Positions 53,601-59,819 of a DNA stretch of 62,000 nt are shown here, piece by piece. Numbering within the stretch: the first letter of the stretch is position 1; the number at the start of each line of letters is the position of its first letter. Source of the DNA: Branchiostoma floridae (lineage: Eukaryota > Chordata > Leptocardii > Amphioxiformes > Branchiostomatidae). The translations under genes and the position numbers were made by a program. The notes under the pieces were generated by a model that was given only the letters and a program-made list of their open reading frames with translations, made no database searches and had not been told where the DNA came from. The DNA lies in contig NC_049988.1 of the NCBI RefSeq assembly GCF_000003815.2, positions 14,064,400 to 14,126,399 of the forward strand, read 5' to 3'.

Positions 53601-56600
53601 AAACGCCATCATTTAGCCACTCATGCGAAGAAAACAGCATGCCTGCTTAGCTCCTTAGTTGAGTCTTTTCAGTCAGTCAGAATTTACTAATATTGTTCTG
53701 GTAGACCAAACTTTCTGTCTGAGAATTAGAGATAAAGAATGGCAACAACTATCGGTGGTAACAACCTATGGTTACCAATTTCACAGTAGGCTTTGTGGTG
53801 CCAGAGCCTTTTGAGGGCTTCAACACCTAGAAATAAAAGAGCCGGCTTGTTAAACCCATGGTGTGTAAAATCTTTTCAAGCCTGAATGCATATATGTAGA
53901 GGCTTGGTCTGTATTGCTTATATTGTTAGGTTTTCACAAATTCTTACAACGTGTGGTGGGGAAACATCACCAGTATTCACCACTTTACCTACTCTTCAAG
54001 CAGACGTTAGGCTCCAGCTGTTTTCTGATGTTTTTTTAGTCCTTTTTATCAGGCTTTCTATTGTATAATGTTTCTTGACGTCCGCAGCCGAAGCCTAACC
54101 TCTACTTGGAGAGTACACTTAACCAAAGTGTTGCACTTTTCACCCTCGAATATCTGTTTATGAAAACAGCAGTGAATAGACAAAGTGGGATGAAGCCAAT
54201 TGACAGAAAACTTGTGTGGTTTCCGTAACAACAGCGGTGCAGTGCAGCCATGTGTTACATCCCTGCGGGCGCAGCGCTTCCCGACGTGCGCCTATTGTCC
54301 GTACCTGTGCTATCTCTCTGTGGTTAGTCTGGCAGAAAAAAGCGCCATTCCCCTGAGATATGGGATGATAAAGAACCCTGTAATCACACATTCTACATGA
54401 CTGAGCCACAGCCATGCAAGGGATATGCTCTAGTCTGCACAGAGTGAGATGGTAAAATCAACTTTTTCTTCTAATCTATTAGTTCTACTCATTTGATACA
54501 TGTCAAAATTACATCTTGTATTGTTATAAATCATGCTCAACTGTCTTATTAAAAAAACAAAATGTTATTCATATTGCAATATAGCTTTGTCGTAATAGAA
54601 TTCACTTGGGCACTTGAGTACTACAAGTTCAAAGTACTATTCTGAGTTGCTTCTAAATGTGGTTGAAATAACTGTTTACGAATATGAACAGTACTGCACA
54701 ACAACATACAGCAAAAATCGCCAAATCCATAACAAGTCATGCTTCAAGAAAAAAAGCAAACAAGTACATTTCCTTCTTTATACAATTACTGTCTGGAAGG
54801 AACTACGAGATTGTTCGATCATCTGTATCAAAGTTACCTCAGGTAAACCACAACCGCTACAACAACATGCCCAATGAAACGTTACTTCCATAGCCCCAGG
54901 GTACAGTATGTGTGTTTGTTGTCAACAGCCAGATTTTAGTAAAGTTTCCTATATACAATCTGATACATACTGGTGTTCAGTTACATTGAGGTTATAATTG
55001 TTGTGGATACAGGATACCTACATAGTACAGTAATCTTTGTCATCTTGTATATATATCAAACCGTTCCAGAGTTCTGAACTTTTGATTAACTATAACTTAA
55101 GTAAAGATAAGACAATGTTCTTGGAAAGAAGTGTGTATAAGACTTGAACTGGTATTTAGTACTCCCTTTTAGCAAGTTAAACTGTTGTCACTTCACAAGA
55201 CCATGGAATAAACTGTTTTCTTTTGATGTTTATCCTCCTCTGGCATCTTAGATATTCCCTGCTTGTGTGGGGTCTGCTCACTGGTTATGCATCTGTACAC
55301 TAGAAACAAAATTTCAAGTGTGTACAACTGTGTAGACTTGAGATCGTATCTTCTTCCTGTCTGTTTTCTGTCCTCTCTGACAATCCTGTCTTGTTTGACC
55401 TTCAGTTTCAAACAAACTACTGACAGAGAGTTTGGCTTGACGTATGAGGGAGAATGTGAGGTAAAAGAAAGGGTAAATTCCGTGTAGTGTCTGACCCCTT
55501 AGGGTAAAAGTGTGGGATATGGTCTGTCTATTGTCTGCCTCTTGCATAATTGGATTCAGGCAATTAATGCACAATTGTATTGATCGTGTTAAACCAACAC
55601 ATTACTTTAATGGGATACACAGGACAATTGGTAAGCCGTCCAGGTCTAAAATATGCATAGGACTAGGACAATTTTCTGACAGCATTTATTTTCTAAGAAC
55701 AATTTCTAAGTTGACTTCAACAACCTGCTATCTATGTCATGCTTATTTGCCCACAAAATTTTTGTTGCTACCAAACAACTGGAAAGAGAACAGACTAATT
55801 AACTGATAGTACTCCTGTGGTGCAACACCTTCTGAGAGAACCCTGAAGTGTAAGACATCCTTGAAAACATTGGCTGAGATCTTTAATTGGATTCCTTGAG
55901 ACGCTTGGGAGGCTAAGGCGGTTTGGATGGAGCCAAGAGAGGAAAATTGGTCCCTGTGGTGAAATAATGACATTGAGCCTTCCAATTCCAATGATATATA
56001 GGGTCTTCAGCATGCCACAGAAAAGCCAAGACTTGGGTAAAATTGTGATCAATGGCTTTACAGAAACACAAATTGGTATGACTGTAGTGTTTAGAGTCTA
56101 TAGAAATTTTTTGTAAAGGTGGCATAGCATGATTCATGATTGTATCATATGGACCAACACAAATTACACATACAAACAATGGTATCTGGTGTTCCTACTT
56201 GCTTTTATAGCAAAGGAAGTACGGCAATCAGCCAGGCACAAACACAGGTGTGGAGGTAACCCGACTCCCCCGTTTCCTGTTATAAAGGTGCGCAGGATTA
56301 CCTTTTATAGGCAGGCCTCCTACGTTGTGTGGATTACAGGTACTGTACGTTCAAGTTTTCTCCAGAACAAAGGAAAGGAAATGTCTCTACTTTTCCAGCT
56401 GATGCAACAAACCTATCCTTGAAATACAAGCCCTGGTCATACTCATATTACAAGACATAGGTGTATTGTATAGTCACTATAGTGTGACCAACATTTTCCT
56501 TGTCACTTCTTACCTTTTATACTATTTTCTGAGCTAATGGGGCTGAAAAGAAGAGAAACATCATGAATATTATAGTGTTCCAGGATTGAAGTTGAACACG

Positions 56601-59600
56601 CAGCCTATACCACACACAGTGCCAATTATGGGCCATAGCTGAATCCCCGTGCCAAATATCGGGATAGGTAATAATATTAGGGGTTTATGAGGAAGCCAAT
56701 CGATTGAAAGCCATGATGGTGGTTACAGTGCATTGTGTGTTAATGGGTATGAATGATCCAATGATATAACATGATGGTATGATTCGCTGCATAAAACTCA
56801 TGTCACCATGTAAAATTCTTCCTTTCCTTTCTTCATGGGCTCATAAAATCGGTCACACTATAAGTCAGCAACTTACAAGCAATACAAATCAATCCCCAAG
56901 CAGATGTTGGTGAGGAAGATCTTAGTATTTTCCTGCTGCAGCGTTTTTCCGACCATCAGTAAAACTGTGTAGTTAGAAAACACTACCCCAGTATGATCTT
57001 TCACATCTACTTGGAGATAAAAAACATAGCCTAGACAGGAAATGAAATTCTTTCCTTGGTAATTTTACAGTGACATTTTTTAAAGTAACCGATTGTCCCT
57101 TTAATACTGGGACTTTTTTGTCAGGAATTTGTGGTCAGCCCTACCCCTCGCCCATCTAGTGCTCTGACCTCTCAAGACATTTGCTCTCCTTCCTTATAAG
57201 GAGAGGACAAATCTTCCGCTGTGTGAGAAGTGGATCACGTATTCAACAGTGTGGAAACGTGTTTACTTTGAGGGGGGGAAGCCTTACATCTGCCAACATT
57301 CCTTCTTAGAGACATATAATTCTATTTACTTCTTTACAGGTCTCAAACTGAGTCAAACAGATCTTTAAGACATTCAATCTTGGTGGCCATATAATATCAT
57401 GTATAAGATCATCCTATACATACATGTATGACATGGAGACAAACAATTTCTTGATGATCTACAAGCACATTCATACCAGTGTGCTGTAACCCCTTTTGAC
57501 ATTTAGGAAAAGGACAATAGAGTTTACGACTAGTTATCTCTCTATCTTTAACCTTTGCGTGATCTCCGTCTTCTGCTATTTGAACGAGGGTGTTCCTTTT
57601 ATGGCGTTCCCCATCCCCAACGGAAACACACAAGTCAAATAAGCCTTGTGCGACGTTTCCTGTGGAGGACTGAGGATTGGAAGGTTTGAGTTCCAACAAC
57701 TTCCAGTCACAACAGAACACAAGTTGTTATTGGCAGTGGACCATTTCTGTTGAGGGACTCTGTAACTCTATATGACAACCATCAGATGTAACATCAACTG
57801 AACAATCCCTTGAAATATAAAACAATAGACTGAATAGTCATAAAGACTGACTTCAACCTGGTTATATATGACATATCTGAGGTGGGTCATGTTATTGTAT
57901 ATTAGTGAAACCTTCAACAAATCGTACAACACTAGCAATTCAGTTTGTAGTGGATCGTAGTTGTTTAGGATGTCAGTAAGCCCAGGTGTTCTGTAGCTAT
58001 GATTATAATCCCCCAAACAACCTCCCAAGGGGTCATGAGTGACACACAGCCCAGTTTTGGGGCAGGGCGCAATCCTTTCTTTAAATAGAGCTAGTCCACA
58101 GGGTCCCCCTATTGGGAATATGATAGGCTGAACTGGAATGTTTATCTAATGTTTCAAGAGTACAGACACACCCTAAAATAGCCTCCAACTAAAGTTTGAA
58201 GACTTCGTAAAAAAAGGGTGAGGTCAGAGACATGTATGAGTCTATGACTAAGTCTTTGCACAAGAGGCTTGTTCTGATTTCATATCTTTTGTTGAAAAGA
58301 TGATTCATGATATGTGTCAACAGAAAAAATTCTTCAAACAAGCCGACAAACTCCCAAAGTCCCAAAATGAATTAATTATTGTATTGTATATTAAGCCTAG
58401 AACAATAGCAGTGGCACCACACAATAGTATACCATTAACAGCCTTTCTTTATAATACAATATGATACCAGTAAATAATGAGGACAAATGTTTAAATAGAA
58501 AAAATGTCATTTTCTATAATATTTTCAGAGAGGTTAGAGTATCCTGTATAGTAGATACAATTGGTGCCAACACATTACAAGTGACTCAGAAAGGATATAT
58601 GCTGACAGTGACAATTCTATCTGTGTCTTAATTCAGTCAAGCACTCTCATTACTCAACCACGCTCTGGGAAATTGTTGATGTTGAAACTGACAACGTCTT
58701 TTTTAAATGGACTCCAATGAACTCAATAGGAAAGTTGTCTTTGTGTTGGTGGTAAAGTGGACATGTGAGATTTTAAAGGCCTGGTGATCAGTTTTCACCC
58801 CCAGGAAACAGCTGAGGCCCTGTGTTCACACTAAAACTGAGTGAGTACACTGAGAACAGCCGTACAAAGTTGACCTTGCATACCCCAAATATTAGATTAG
58901 CCATTTTCGACCCCCCTCCCCACTTACCCAACTTTCTTGAAAACTCTTTTATTGTGTCATGGTAATCGTGTGTCCTTTGTTCTTTTATATGGGGACCCGC
59001 TGGGGAAGGTGTCTGTCCATTTTCTGCTCATTTTTCCCAACAACTGGGCACAAAATCACCCCATATGTAGCCTGGTTTGTATTCATGAGTGAAGGACTCT
59101 TTGATGGAGCTCTGAGGGGACCTCAGGGAAAATTTCCCCAACCCCCTGCAACTTTATAATCTCCATAACAATACACTCTTAGTGTGAAAAATGCATAGGT
59201 CCTGTTAAAAAAGATGATCGTCGAGAAATAAAAATCATAATGCGTAAATTCGAGGCAGAGATTTTGGCGTAAGAAGCTGGTTTTCAGCTGGACCAGATTT
59301 CGTTACGCTTTGCTGCTTGCGTAAAACAACTTCCAACCGAGTTTTTGGTGGCAAAACTTTTACCTACGGGCGTTTTACTAACTGATTTACCAGTTACGGA
59401 ACACTAAAAAGGAACTGGAGTAGAGGAGAATGAAGTGATTCGTATAGAAACAACGAAATTCCACGTTTAAACGAGGAATTCCGTCCCCCAAAGTACTTAG
59501 AAAATAGCTTGTGCCTAAGTAAACTAACGGCGGTACTTACACATTGTCGGTGACGGTGAAGGGGTCCGACCCGTCCGCAGTTATCTGGTGCTGCGCCACG

Positions 59601-59737
59601 GAAAATCCGAAATAAGAGTTTTGAGGGCCTTCCTTGACCAGAGGTATCCTCGTTTCATAGTTGAAGCCTAACGTCAGGGGTAAAATCCAGAGAAACACGC
59701 AGAAAAGTGAGGGTAAAGTGGACCCCATCCTTCCCAT
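11582..59737 (-). CDS. ITGA6-like: Integrin alpha, laminin-binding (alpha3/6/7, PS1) type
   Basis: 23 exons join with matching phases from ATG at 59737 to TAG at 13088 (1205 aa); a second last exon at 11582-11683 gives 1204 aa. The start is the ATG in CCAACATGG; the frame opens further upstream only with a TTG. Order: signal peptide (1-24), beta-propeller (about 25-467) with FG-GAP blades and three calcium loops ([27 protein letters not shown]), thigh and calf (about 468-1148), Ser/Thr-rich linker (939-1004) with furin-type RARR (1012-1015), transmembrane helix (about 1149-1170) and CGFFxR tail. There is no I domain. Such subunits pair with an integrin beta chain at the cell surface and bind laminin. 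Seven N-glycosylation motifs are visible. The group is assigned from [38 protein letters not shown] and the tail; a tree would settle it. Confidence 0.96.
12542..12547 (-). terminator. Candidate poly(A) signal for integrin tail-1 isoform
   Basis: AATAAA on the minus strand about 540 nt after the first stop codon (13088). It could end transcripts that use exon 23, leaving exon 24 for longer transcripts. Confidence 0.35.
13088..13192 (-). CDS. ITGA6-like: Integrin alpha exon 23, cytoplasmic tail 1
   Basis: 34 residues plus [21 protein letters not shown], then [16 protein letters not shown]. The membrane-proximal GFFKR motif is GFFTR here. The [11 protein letters not shown] part resembles the A-type tails of vertebrate alpha3/alpha6. 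Acceptor CTTCCCCAG. Confidence 0.95.
   Translation of the reverse strand, partial: CGFFTRKSKKEKYEARYYQAKKVPKASEKEYPAP
13573..13809 (-). CDS. ITGA6-like: Integrin alpha exon 22 (transmembrane)
   Basis: 79 codons from [11 protein letters not shown] to LCLWK, including APGVPLW and a helix of about 22 residues ([10 protein letters not shown], then [12 protein letters not shown]). It ends in phase 0 exactly before the CGFF codons, so either of two last exons can follow. Confidence 0.96.
14205..14324 (-). CDS. ITGA6-like: Integrin alpha exon 21
   Basis: 40 codons reading [19 protein letters not shown], then [12 protein letters not shown]. The cysteines and RLWNSTF are conserved calf-2 features; two N-glycosylation motifs (INCT, WNST). 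Donor CAG|GTGGGT. Confidence 0.95.
14735..15148 (-). CDS. ITGA6-like: Integrin alpha exon 20 (Ser/Thr-rich linker, furin site)
   Basis: 138 codons, phase 0. From about residue 939 there are GGTSVKT repeats and a Ser/Thr run (to about 1004), then [17 protein letters not shown] fits a furin cleavage site, at the place where alpha3/6/7 precursors are split into heavy and light chains. The acceptor ACTTAATAG has a weak pyrimidine tract; choosing it keeps phase. A later ATG (15115) is internal, not a start. The linker is much longer than in vertebrate relatives. Confidence 0.9.
15763..15822 (-). CDS. ITGA6-like: Integrin alpha exon 19
   Basis: 20 codons ([10 protein letters not shown] to DRYQ), phase 0 in and out, so it could be skipped without a frameshift. 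Acceptor CCTTATTTACAG, donor CAG|GTAAGA. Confidence 0.85.
16088..16270 (-). CDS. ITGA6-like: Integrin alpha exon 18
   Basis: 61 codons in phase 0, reading [19 protein letters not shown], then [11 protein letters not shown] and [22 protein letters not shown] is a family landmark. Donor GAG|GTAAGT. Confidence 0.95.
16370..16659 (-). mobile_element. 5S-rRNA-derived SINE-like element (head 16546-16659)
   Basis: In intron 17, minus strand. The head runs GCTACAGCCTTGGCACGTTG, then GATCTCGGAAGTTAAGCAAC, AGTACTTGTATGGGAGACC and ATGCTGTAGC. This matches the outline of 5S rRNA with its internal pol III control boxes, but with many differences and about 114 nt. It is followed by further sequence (to about 16370) with CCCCAGGGCTATGAAATGG, which looks like a SINE body. 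It is therefore more likely a 5S-derived SINE or pseudogene than a functional rRNA gene. The lower end is approximate. Confidence 0.7.
17020..17122 (-). CDS. ITGA6-like: Integrin alpha exon 17
   Basis: Encodes [18 protein letters not shown] to [16 protein letters not shown] is a strong alpha6/alpha7-like calf-2 signature. Acceptor CATCCTACAG, donor GTG|GTAAGC. Confidence 0.94.
17541..17657 (-). CDS. ITGA6-like: Integrin alpha exon 16
   Basis: Reads [17 protein letters not shown], then [19 protein letters not shown]. It contains SNET (N-glycosylation motif). The donor is ACAA|GTAGTAG, weaker than the rest, but the junction restores [15 protein letters not shown]. Confidence 0.87.
18069..18148 (-). 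CDS. ITGA6-like: Integrin alpha exon 15
   Basis: Reads [19 protein letters not shown] to VSMELTT. Acceptor TTTCTCTACAG, donor CAAC|GTAAGT. Confidence 0.9.
18526..18597 (-). CDS. ITGA6-like: Integrin alpha exon 14
   Basis: 24 codons: [11 protein letters not shown], then [13 protein letters not shown]. The two cysteines and CEVGNP are the conserved calf-1 pair; GNET is an N-glycosylation motif. The acceptor (GACCAAG) has a weak pyrimidine tract, but phase and family fit. Confidence 0.88.
20205..20330. repeat. Short degenerate repeats of TGATCACATG type
   Basis: Several spaced copies of (G)ATCACATG, GGTCACATGATC and ACATGATCAGAACATG within about 125 bp, forming local palindromes. Confidence 0.55.
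21643..21790 (+). repeat. Interspersed repeat U, copy 1
   Basis: About 150 bp, including GCCGGCCTAGGAGTGTGTTT and GATGACTCCCTTTGGCCAGC, found again in inverted orientation at 28787-28946. Confidence 0.8.
21889..22042 (-). CDS. ITGA6-like: Integrin alpha exon 13
   Basis: Reads [36 protein letters not shown] and VKEEE, matching the calf-1 start with the AYEA-type motif. Acceptor CTTTTCCCCAG, donor GAG|GTGAGA. Confidence 0.93.
22415..23037. repeat. 86-bp tandem array derived from the end of exon 12
   Basis: Copies of the exon-12 3' end plus its donor and about 35 bp of intron recur with an 86-bp period: exon-like parts at 22431-22482, 22517-22568, 22603-22654, a deleted copy near 22689, then 22841-22892 and 22951-23002. 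On the minus strand each full copy reads [13 protein letters not shown], then LLSG (the true exon has MLPG), and keeps GTGAGTT. An exon ending has thus been amplified within its own intron. Confidence 0.92.
23038..23273 (-). CDS. ITGA6-like: Integrin alpha exon 12
   Basis: Reads [25 protein letters not shown], then [20 protein letters not shown], the conserved CGxDxxCxSN motif. Donor CCTGG|GTGAGTT. The last ~50 nt with the donor are repeated in the next intron; this is the only copy with the complete exon upstream. Confidence 0.93.
23535..23712 (+). repeat. Interspersed repeat T, copy 1
   Basis: Begins TAGCCTGACTGAATCACGC and ends with GACAGCAGAGTTTGTGG...ACACAGACTACC. Related copies lie at 49591-49833 and, inverted, at 51080-51180. 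Confidence 0.75.
23964..24121 (-). CDS. ITGA6-like: Integrin alpha exon 11
   Basis: Reads [23 protein letters not shown] and [10 protein letters not shown] to KVYVK, typical thigh-domain sequence. Donor AAG|GTCAGT, phase 0. Confidence 0.93.
24122..25606. other. Integrin intron 10 (1.5 kb)
   Basis: No coding exon seen. There is a short ACATGTACATGTATATGTAC-type palindromic run at about 24872-24903. Confidence 0.6.
25607..25668 (-). CDS. ITGA6-like: Integrin alpha exon 10
   Basis: Short 62-nt exon reading [19 protein letters not shown], the thigh strand after the conserved cysteine. Acceptor TATTTTGCAG, donor ATAA|GTAAGT. Confidence 0.92.
25829..25978 (-). mobile_element. Probable tRNA-derived SINE
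   Basis: Read on the minus strand, a tRNA-like head (TGGCTAGGCTGGCATTAAGC, then AAGAGGTCATGGATTTAATT) is followed by a body with AAAGGCACTTAATCTGACTT and ACACCTAGGTGTAAAAATGGGTACC-like sequence (broken by GACAT-type changes). The A- and B-box-like positions are degenerate. The boundaries are approximate. Confidence 0.5.
26160..26273 (-). CDS. ITGA6-like: Integrin alpha exon 9 (start of thigh domain)
   Basis: Reads [14 protein letters not shown] and [11 protein letters not shown] (N-glycosylation motif), the standard switch from propeller to thigh. Acceptor CCTATAAAG, donor TCTG|GTAAGT. Confidence 0.93.
26792..26938. mobile_element. Inverted-repeat element V (MITE-like)
   Basis: Two arms of about 65 bp, left GCAATTTTCAACGTTGG...GCCGGGAAAGGGA and right its inverse (TCCCTTTCCCGGCA...CCAACGTTGAAAATTGC). 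It lies about 60 bp beyond the donor of integrin exon 8. Confidence 0.85.
26999..27242 (-). CDS. ITGA6-like: Integrin alpha exon 8
   Basis: Reads [19 protein letters not shown], then [18 protein letters not shown] and [15 protein letters not shown]. It carries the third calcium loop and the last propeller blade. Donor TGAG|GTAAGG. Confidence 0.96.
27695..27891 (-). CDS. ITGA6-like: Integrin alpha exon 7
   Basis: Reads [42 protein letters not shown]. It completes the first calcium loop and begins the second. Donor TATG|GTAAGT. Confidence 0.96.
28046..28416. mobile_element. Inverted-repeat element Q (371-bp MITE)
   Basis: The ends AGGCCACACCAATTTAATTT and its inverse continue through CTTGGTTCACGGATT. 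A/T-rich AAATAAAAATAAAAA tracts face each other inside. No open frame. It lies in integrin intron 6. Confidence 0.9.
28580..28790. mobile_element. TA-flanked palindromic MITE, copy 1
   Basis: Starts TACTGTAAATG and ends CATTTACAGTA. The inside is full of (T)TCGCGGT/ACCGCGAA words in inverted pairs. The TA at each end suggests a Tc1/mariner-type TA target. 211 bp, in integrin intron 6. Confidence 0.92.
28787..28946 (-). repeat. Interspersed repeat U, copy 2
   Basis: Reverse-complement copy of 21643-21790. It abuts the TA-flanked MITE that ends at 28790. Confidence 0.8.
28966..29167 (-). CDS. ITGA6-like: Integrin alpha exon 6
   Basis: Reads [14 protein letters not shown] (N-glycosylation motif), [14 protein letters not shown] and [16 protein letters not shown]. 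It holds the FG-GAP of blade 4 and the start of the first calcium loop. Acceptor ACTACTCTAG, donor GACAC|GTAAG. Confidence 0.96.
30091..30120 (-). CDS. ITGA6-like: Candidate 30-nt alternative microexon (5c)
   Basis: Preceded by a long pyrimidine tract ending CTGTCCATCAG and followed by the donor CTAG|GTAACC. Phase 1 in and out. It reads [10 protein letters not shown] before Gly, repeating the PRNSYLG end of exon 5. It is either a used cassette exon or the remnant of a duplicated exon 5. Confidence 0.6.
   Translation of the reverse strand, partial: LHRSRGTAT
30264..30435. repeat. ~95-bp tandem duplication upstream of microexon 5c
   Basis: Two copies of AGACTGACCACTGACCAT, then AAAAAACAAATCAAGAGATA and GGCAGCAA/GACAGCAA, starting at 30264 and 30358. 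Confidence 0.85.
31393..31428 (-). CDS. ITGA6-like: Candidate 36-nt alternative microexon (5b)
   Basis: Flanked by a good acceptor (pyrimidine-rich stretch, branch-like TATCTAAC, then ACCTCAG) and donor GAAG|GTAACAG. It is phase 1 in and out and would add or substitute [12 protein letters not shown] before Gly. The GVP echoes exon 5. No transcript evidence is available here. Confidence 0.5.
32761..32865 (-). CDS. ITGA6-like: Integrin alpha exon 5 (X-region)
   Basis: 35 codons reading [11 protein letters not shown] to VPRNSYLG, phase 1 in and out, so it can be skipped or supplemented without a frameshift. Its position and its NSYLG end correspond to the segment that is alternatively spliced (X1/X2) in vertebrate alpha6/alpha7. 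Confidence 0.93.
32866..34018. other. Integrin intron 4 (1.15 kb)
   Basis: No coding exon seen. Purine-rich stretch at 33625-33760 (GGAGAAGTAACAGAGAAAG and similar), followed by MITE copy 2. Confidence 0.6.
33761..33971. mobile_element. TA-flanked palindromic MITE, copy 2 (degenerate)
   Basis: Same order of words as copy 1 (AAGTTCGCTAGGATTTAATT, then CATGGAAAAAAATGTTCACG and CTGCATTTACAGTA), with many C-to-T/G-to-A type changes. The left end is eroded. Confidence 0.85.
34019..34265 (-). CDS. ITGA6-like: Integrin alpha exon 4
   Basis: 82 codons reading [34 protein letters not shown] and [11 protein letters not shown]. The paired cysteines and YGYCQAG are hallmarks of non-I-domain alpha chains. 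Donor ATGG|GTAAGG, phase 1. Confidence 0.96.
34613..34695 (-). CDS. ITGA6-like: Integrin alpha exon 3
   Basis: Encodes DASSKENKT (N-glycosylation motif), then LQWLGVNVE and GGKVL, the family-typical end of blade 1/start of blade 2. Acceptor CACTTCAG, donor CTA|GTAAGT. Confidence 0.94.
35000..35127 (-). CDS. ITGA6-like: Integrin alpha exon 2
   Basis: Begins one base into a Val codon and reads [15 protein letters not shown], then GALYRCPM and CIQLRVDDT. It completes the first FG-GAP repeat. Acceptor TTTGTTTCCAG, donor ACAG|GTGAGT; phase 2 in, phase 1 out. Confidence 0.94.
35430..35834. mobile_element. Inverted-repeat element R (~405-bp MITE)
   Basis: Left end CGTATACACCTTTCTCACGC with GGCAGCCATGATAGATC; right end GATCTATCATGGCCGCCGCG, then TGAGAAAGGTGTAT. 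The arms match for about 60 bp, including a TTTGTTTGCC pair. Confidence 0.88.
38866..39257. repeat. ~190-bp tandem duplication
   Basis: Two copies beginning AGGAAATGGTTAACTTCA(G/T)CATT (38866 and 39058) and ending with GCAGCTCTATTTTT. A G-run (39009-39020) is present only in the first copy. Confidence 0.88.
39673..39770. mobile_element. MITE family 1, eroded copy
   Basis: Left end TATTCTCCAAGCAGAGGTTGGG; the inverted CCCAACCTCT near 39755 is only partly preserved. Confidence 0.6.
40896..41108. mobile_element. TA-flanked palindromic MITE, copy 3
   Basis: Starts TACTGTAAATCC, contains AAGTTCGCGGGGATTTA and GAAGTGGTCACCGC, and ends CATTTACAGTA. 213 bp, in integrin intron 1. Confidence 0.9.
42058..42385. 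repeat. ~125-bp tandem repeat, 2.5 copies
   Basis: CCAAGTTTCCAAACAAATTG and AAGTAAGGCAATTTTCCTGA followed by GAGAATATGCCACAATATAA recur with small changes. The first copy is more diverged. Confidence 0.88.
43336..43605. other. Unassigned GC-richer block
   Basis: An open frame on each strand and base composition richer than the surroundings, but neither translation matches a family I recognise. It could be a decayed mobile-element fragment. No function is proposed. Confidence 0.25.
43931..44056. mobile_element. MITE family 2 copy (9-bp TSD)
   Basis: 126 bp with ends TAGCCTGGTATACAGC and GCTGGGATACCAGGCTA. GTAAAATCT directly flanks both ends (43922-43930 and 44057-44065), a perfect 9-bp target duplication. 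Confidence 0.93.
46620..47060. repeat. ~175-bp tandem repeat, about 2.5 copies
   Basis: AAGTCCAGATTTTCCTT starts units at about 46625, 46798 and 46972. Each continues with CAGGATT(T/C)TGATG(A/G)CAAA and TTTTCTC-type sequence. Confidence 0.88.
49115..49224. mobile_element. MITE family 2 copy
   Basis: 110 bp, ends TAGCTTGGATACCAGAC and GGTATCCAGGCTA. The flanks GAGGGGTGG and GAGGGGGTG are an imperfect 9-bp duplication. An inner TCTCAAAACTATCC/GATATTTTTGAGATGG pair is inverted. Confidence 0.88.
49591..49833 (+). repeat. Interspersed repeat T, copy 2 (interrupted)
   Basis: Begins TAGCCTGATTAAGTCTCGC and ends CCAGACAGCAGAGTTTATG...ACACAAACTACC. It is interrupted at 49670-49787 by a MITE family 1 insertion. 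Confidence 0.85.
49670..49787. mobile_element. MITE family 1 copy nested in repeat T
   Basis: Ends ACTCTCAAAGCATAGGTTGG and CCAACCTCTGCTTGGAGAGTA. CCAGTTA stands on both sides (49662 and 49788), the remnant of a target duplication. Confidence 0.88.
51009..51460. repeat. Partial tandem duplications of ~170 bp
   Basis: AGTTATACTTCATTTAGAAG and TGTCCAGAGGTTTGTCCA...AGTAAATAACG occur at 51178-51275 and 51354-51450. CTTCATACTTCT...AAAGCTTTGCTG...GTGTTAGTTATACTT is shared by 51010-51070 and 51301-51365. Confidence 0.85.
51080..51180 (-). repeat. Interspersed repeat T, copy 3 (inverted, uninterrupted)
   Basis: On the minus strand ACTAGCCTGATTAAATCTTG leads to GACTAGTTACAGCCCCAGAC, i.e. the target site of the nested insertion at 49.7 kb without the insertion. 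Confidence 0.82.
53990..54115. mobile_element. MITE family 1 copy (9-bp TSD)
   Basis: 126 bp, ends TACTCTTCAAGCAGACG and CCTCTACTTGGAGAGTA. The flanks CACTTTACC and CACTTAACC match at 8 of 9 bases. Confidence 0.9.
56891..57019. mobile_element. MITE family 1, eroded copy
   Basis: Left CCCCAAGCAGATGTTGG, right ATCTACTTGGAGA; the interior is diverged. Confidence 0.5.
59541..59737 (-). CDS. ITGA6-like: Integrin alpha exon 1 (signal peptide)
   Basis: Residues 1-65 plus two bases. A hydrophobic signal ([17 protein letters not shown]) is followed by the mature start [13 protein letters not shown] and blade 1 (SYFGFSVAQ), as in other alpha chains. Donor AATGT|GTAAGTACC. A 24.4-kb intron follows. 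Confidence 0.95.
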
Positions 59738-59809
59738 GTTGGCCCGGCTGGCAAAAATAACTGGACTAATTTCCAACTCTCGCCAGACTCTCGCTAGCGG
59801 GACCCTAAT

Positions 59810-59819
59810 CTCGCGAGAC
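59810..59819. promoter_or_regulatory. TCTCGCGAGA palindrome in a divergent promoter
   Basis: A perfect 10-bp palindrome 73 bp upstream of the integrin start codon, between the integrin (-) and BLOC1S1 (+) genes. This motif is known in animals as a core element of TATA-less, often bidirectional promoters. No TATA box is evident nearby. A second short palindrome (CGCTAG / CTAGCG) lies at about 59793-59800. Confidence 0.6.

Larger units (their letters stand above)
35128..59540. other. Integrin intron 1 (24.4 kb)
   Basis: Between exon 1 (signal peptide) and exon 2. I looked for other genes on both strands and saw none I could support; the open frames here are short and unlike known families. The content is mobile elements, tandem duplications and AT-rich DNA. 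Long first introns often hold enhancers, but I cannot point to one. ATGCAAAT (octamer) occurs at 53090. Confidence 0.7.

Noticed and set aside
59738-59776. Longer integrin N-terminus beginning 13 codons upstream
   Set aside because: The upstream codon is TTG, not ATG. The ATG at 59737 has a better context and places the signal peptide normally.
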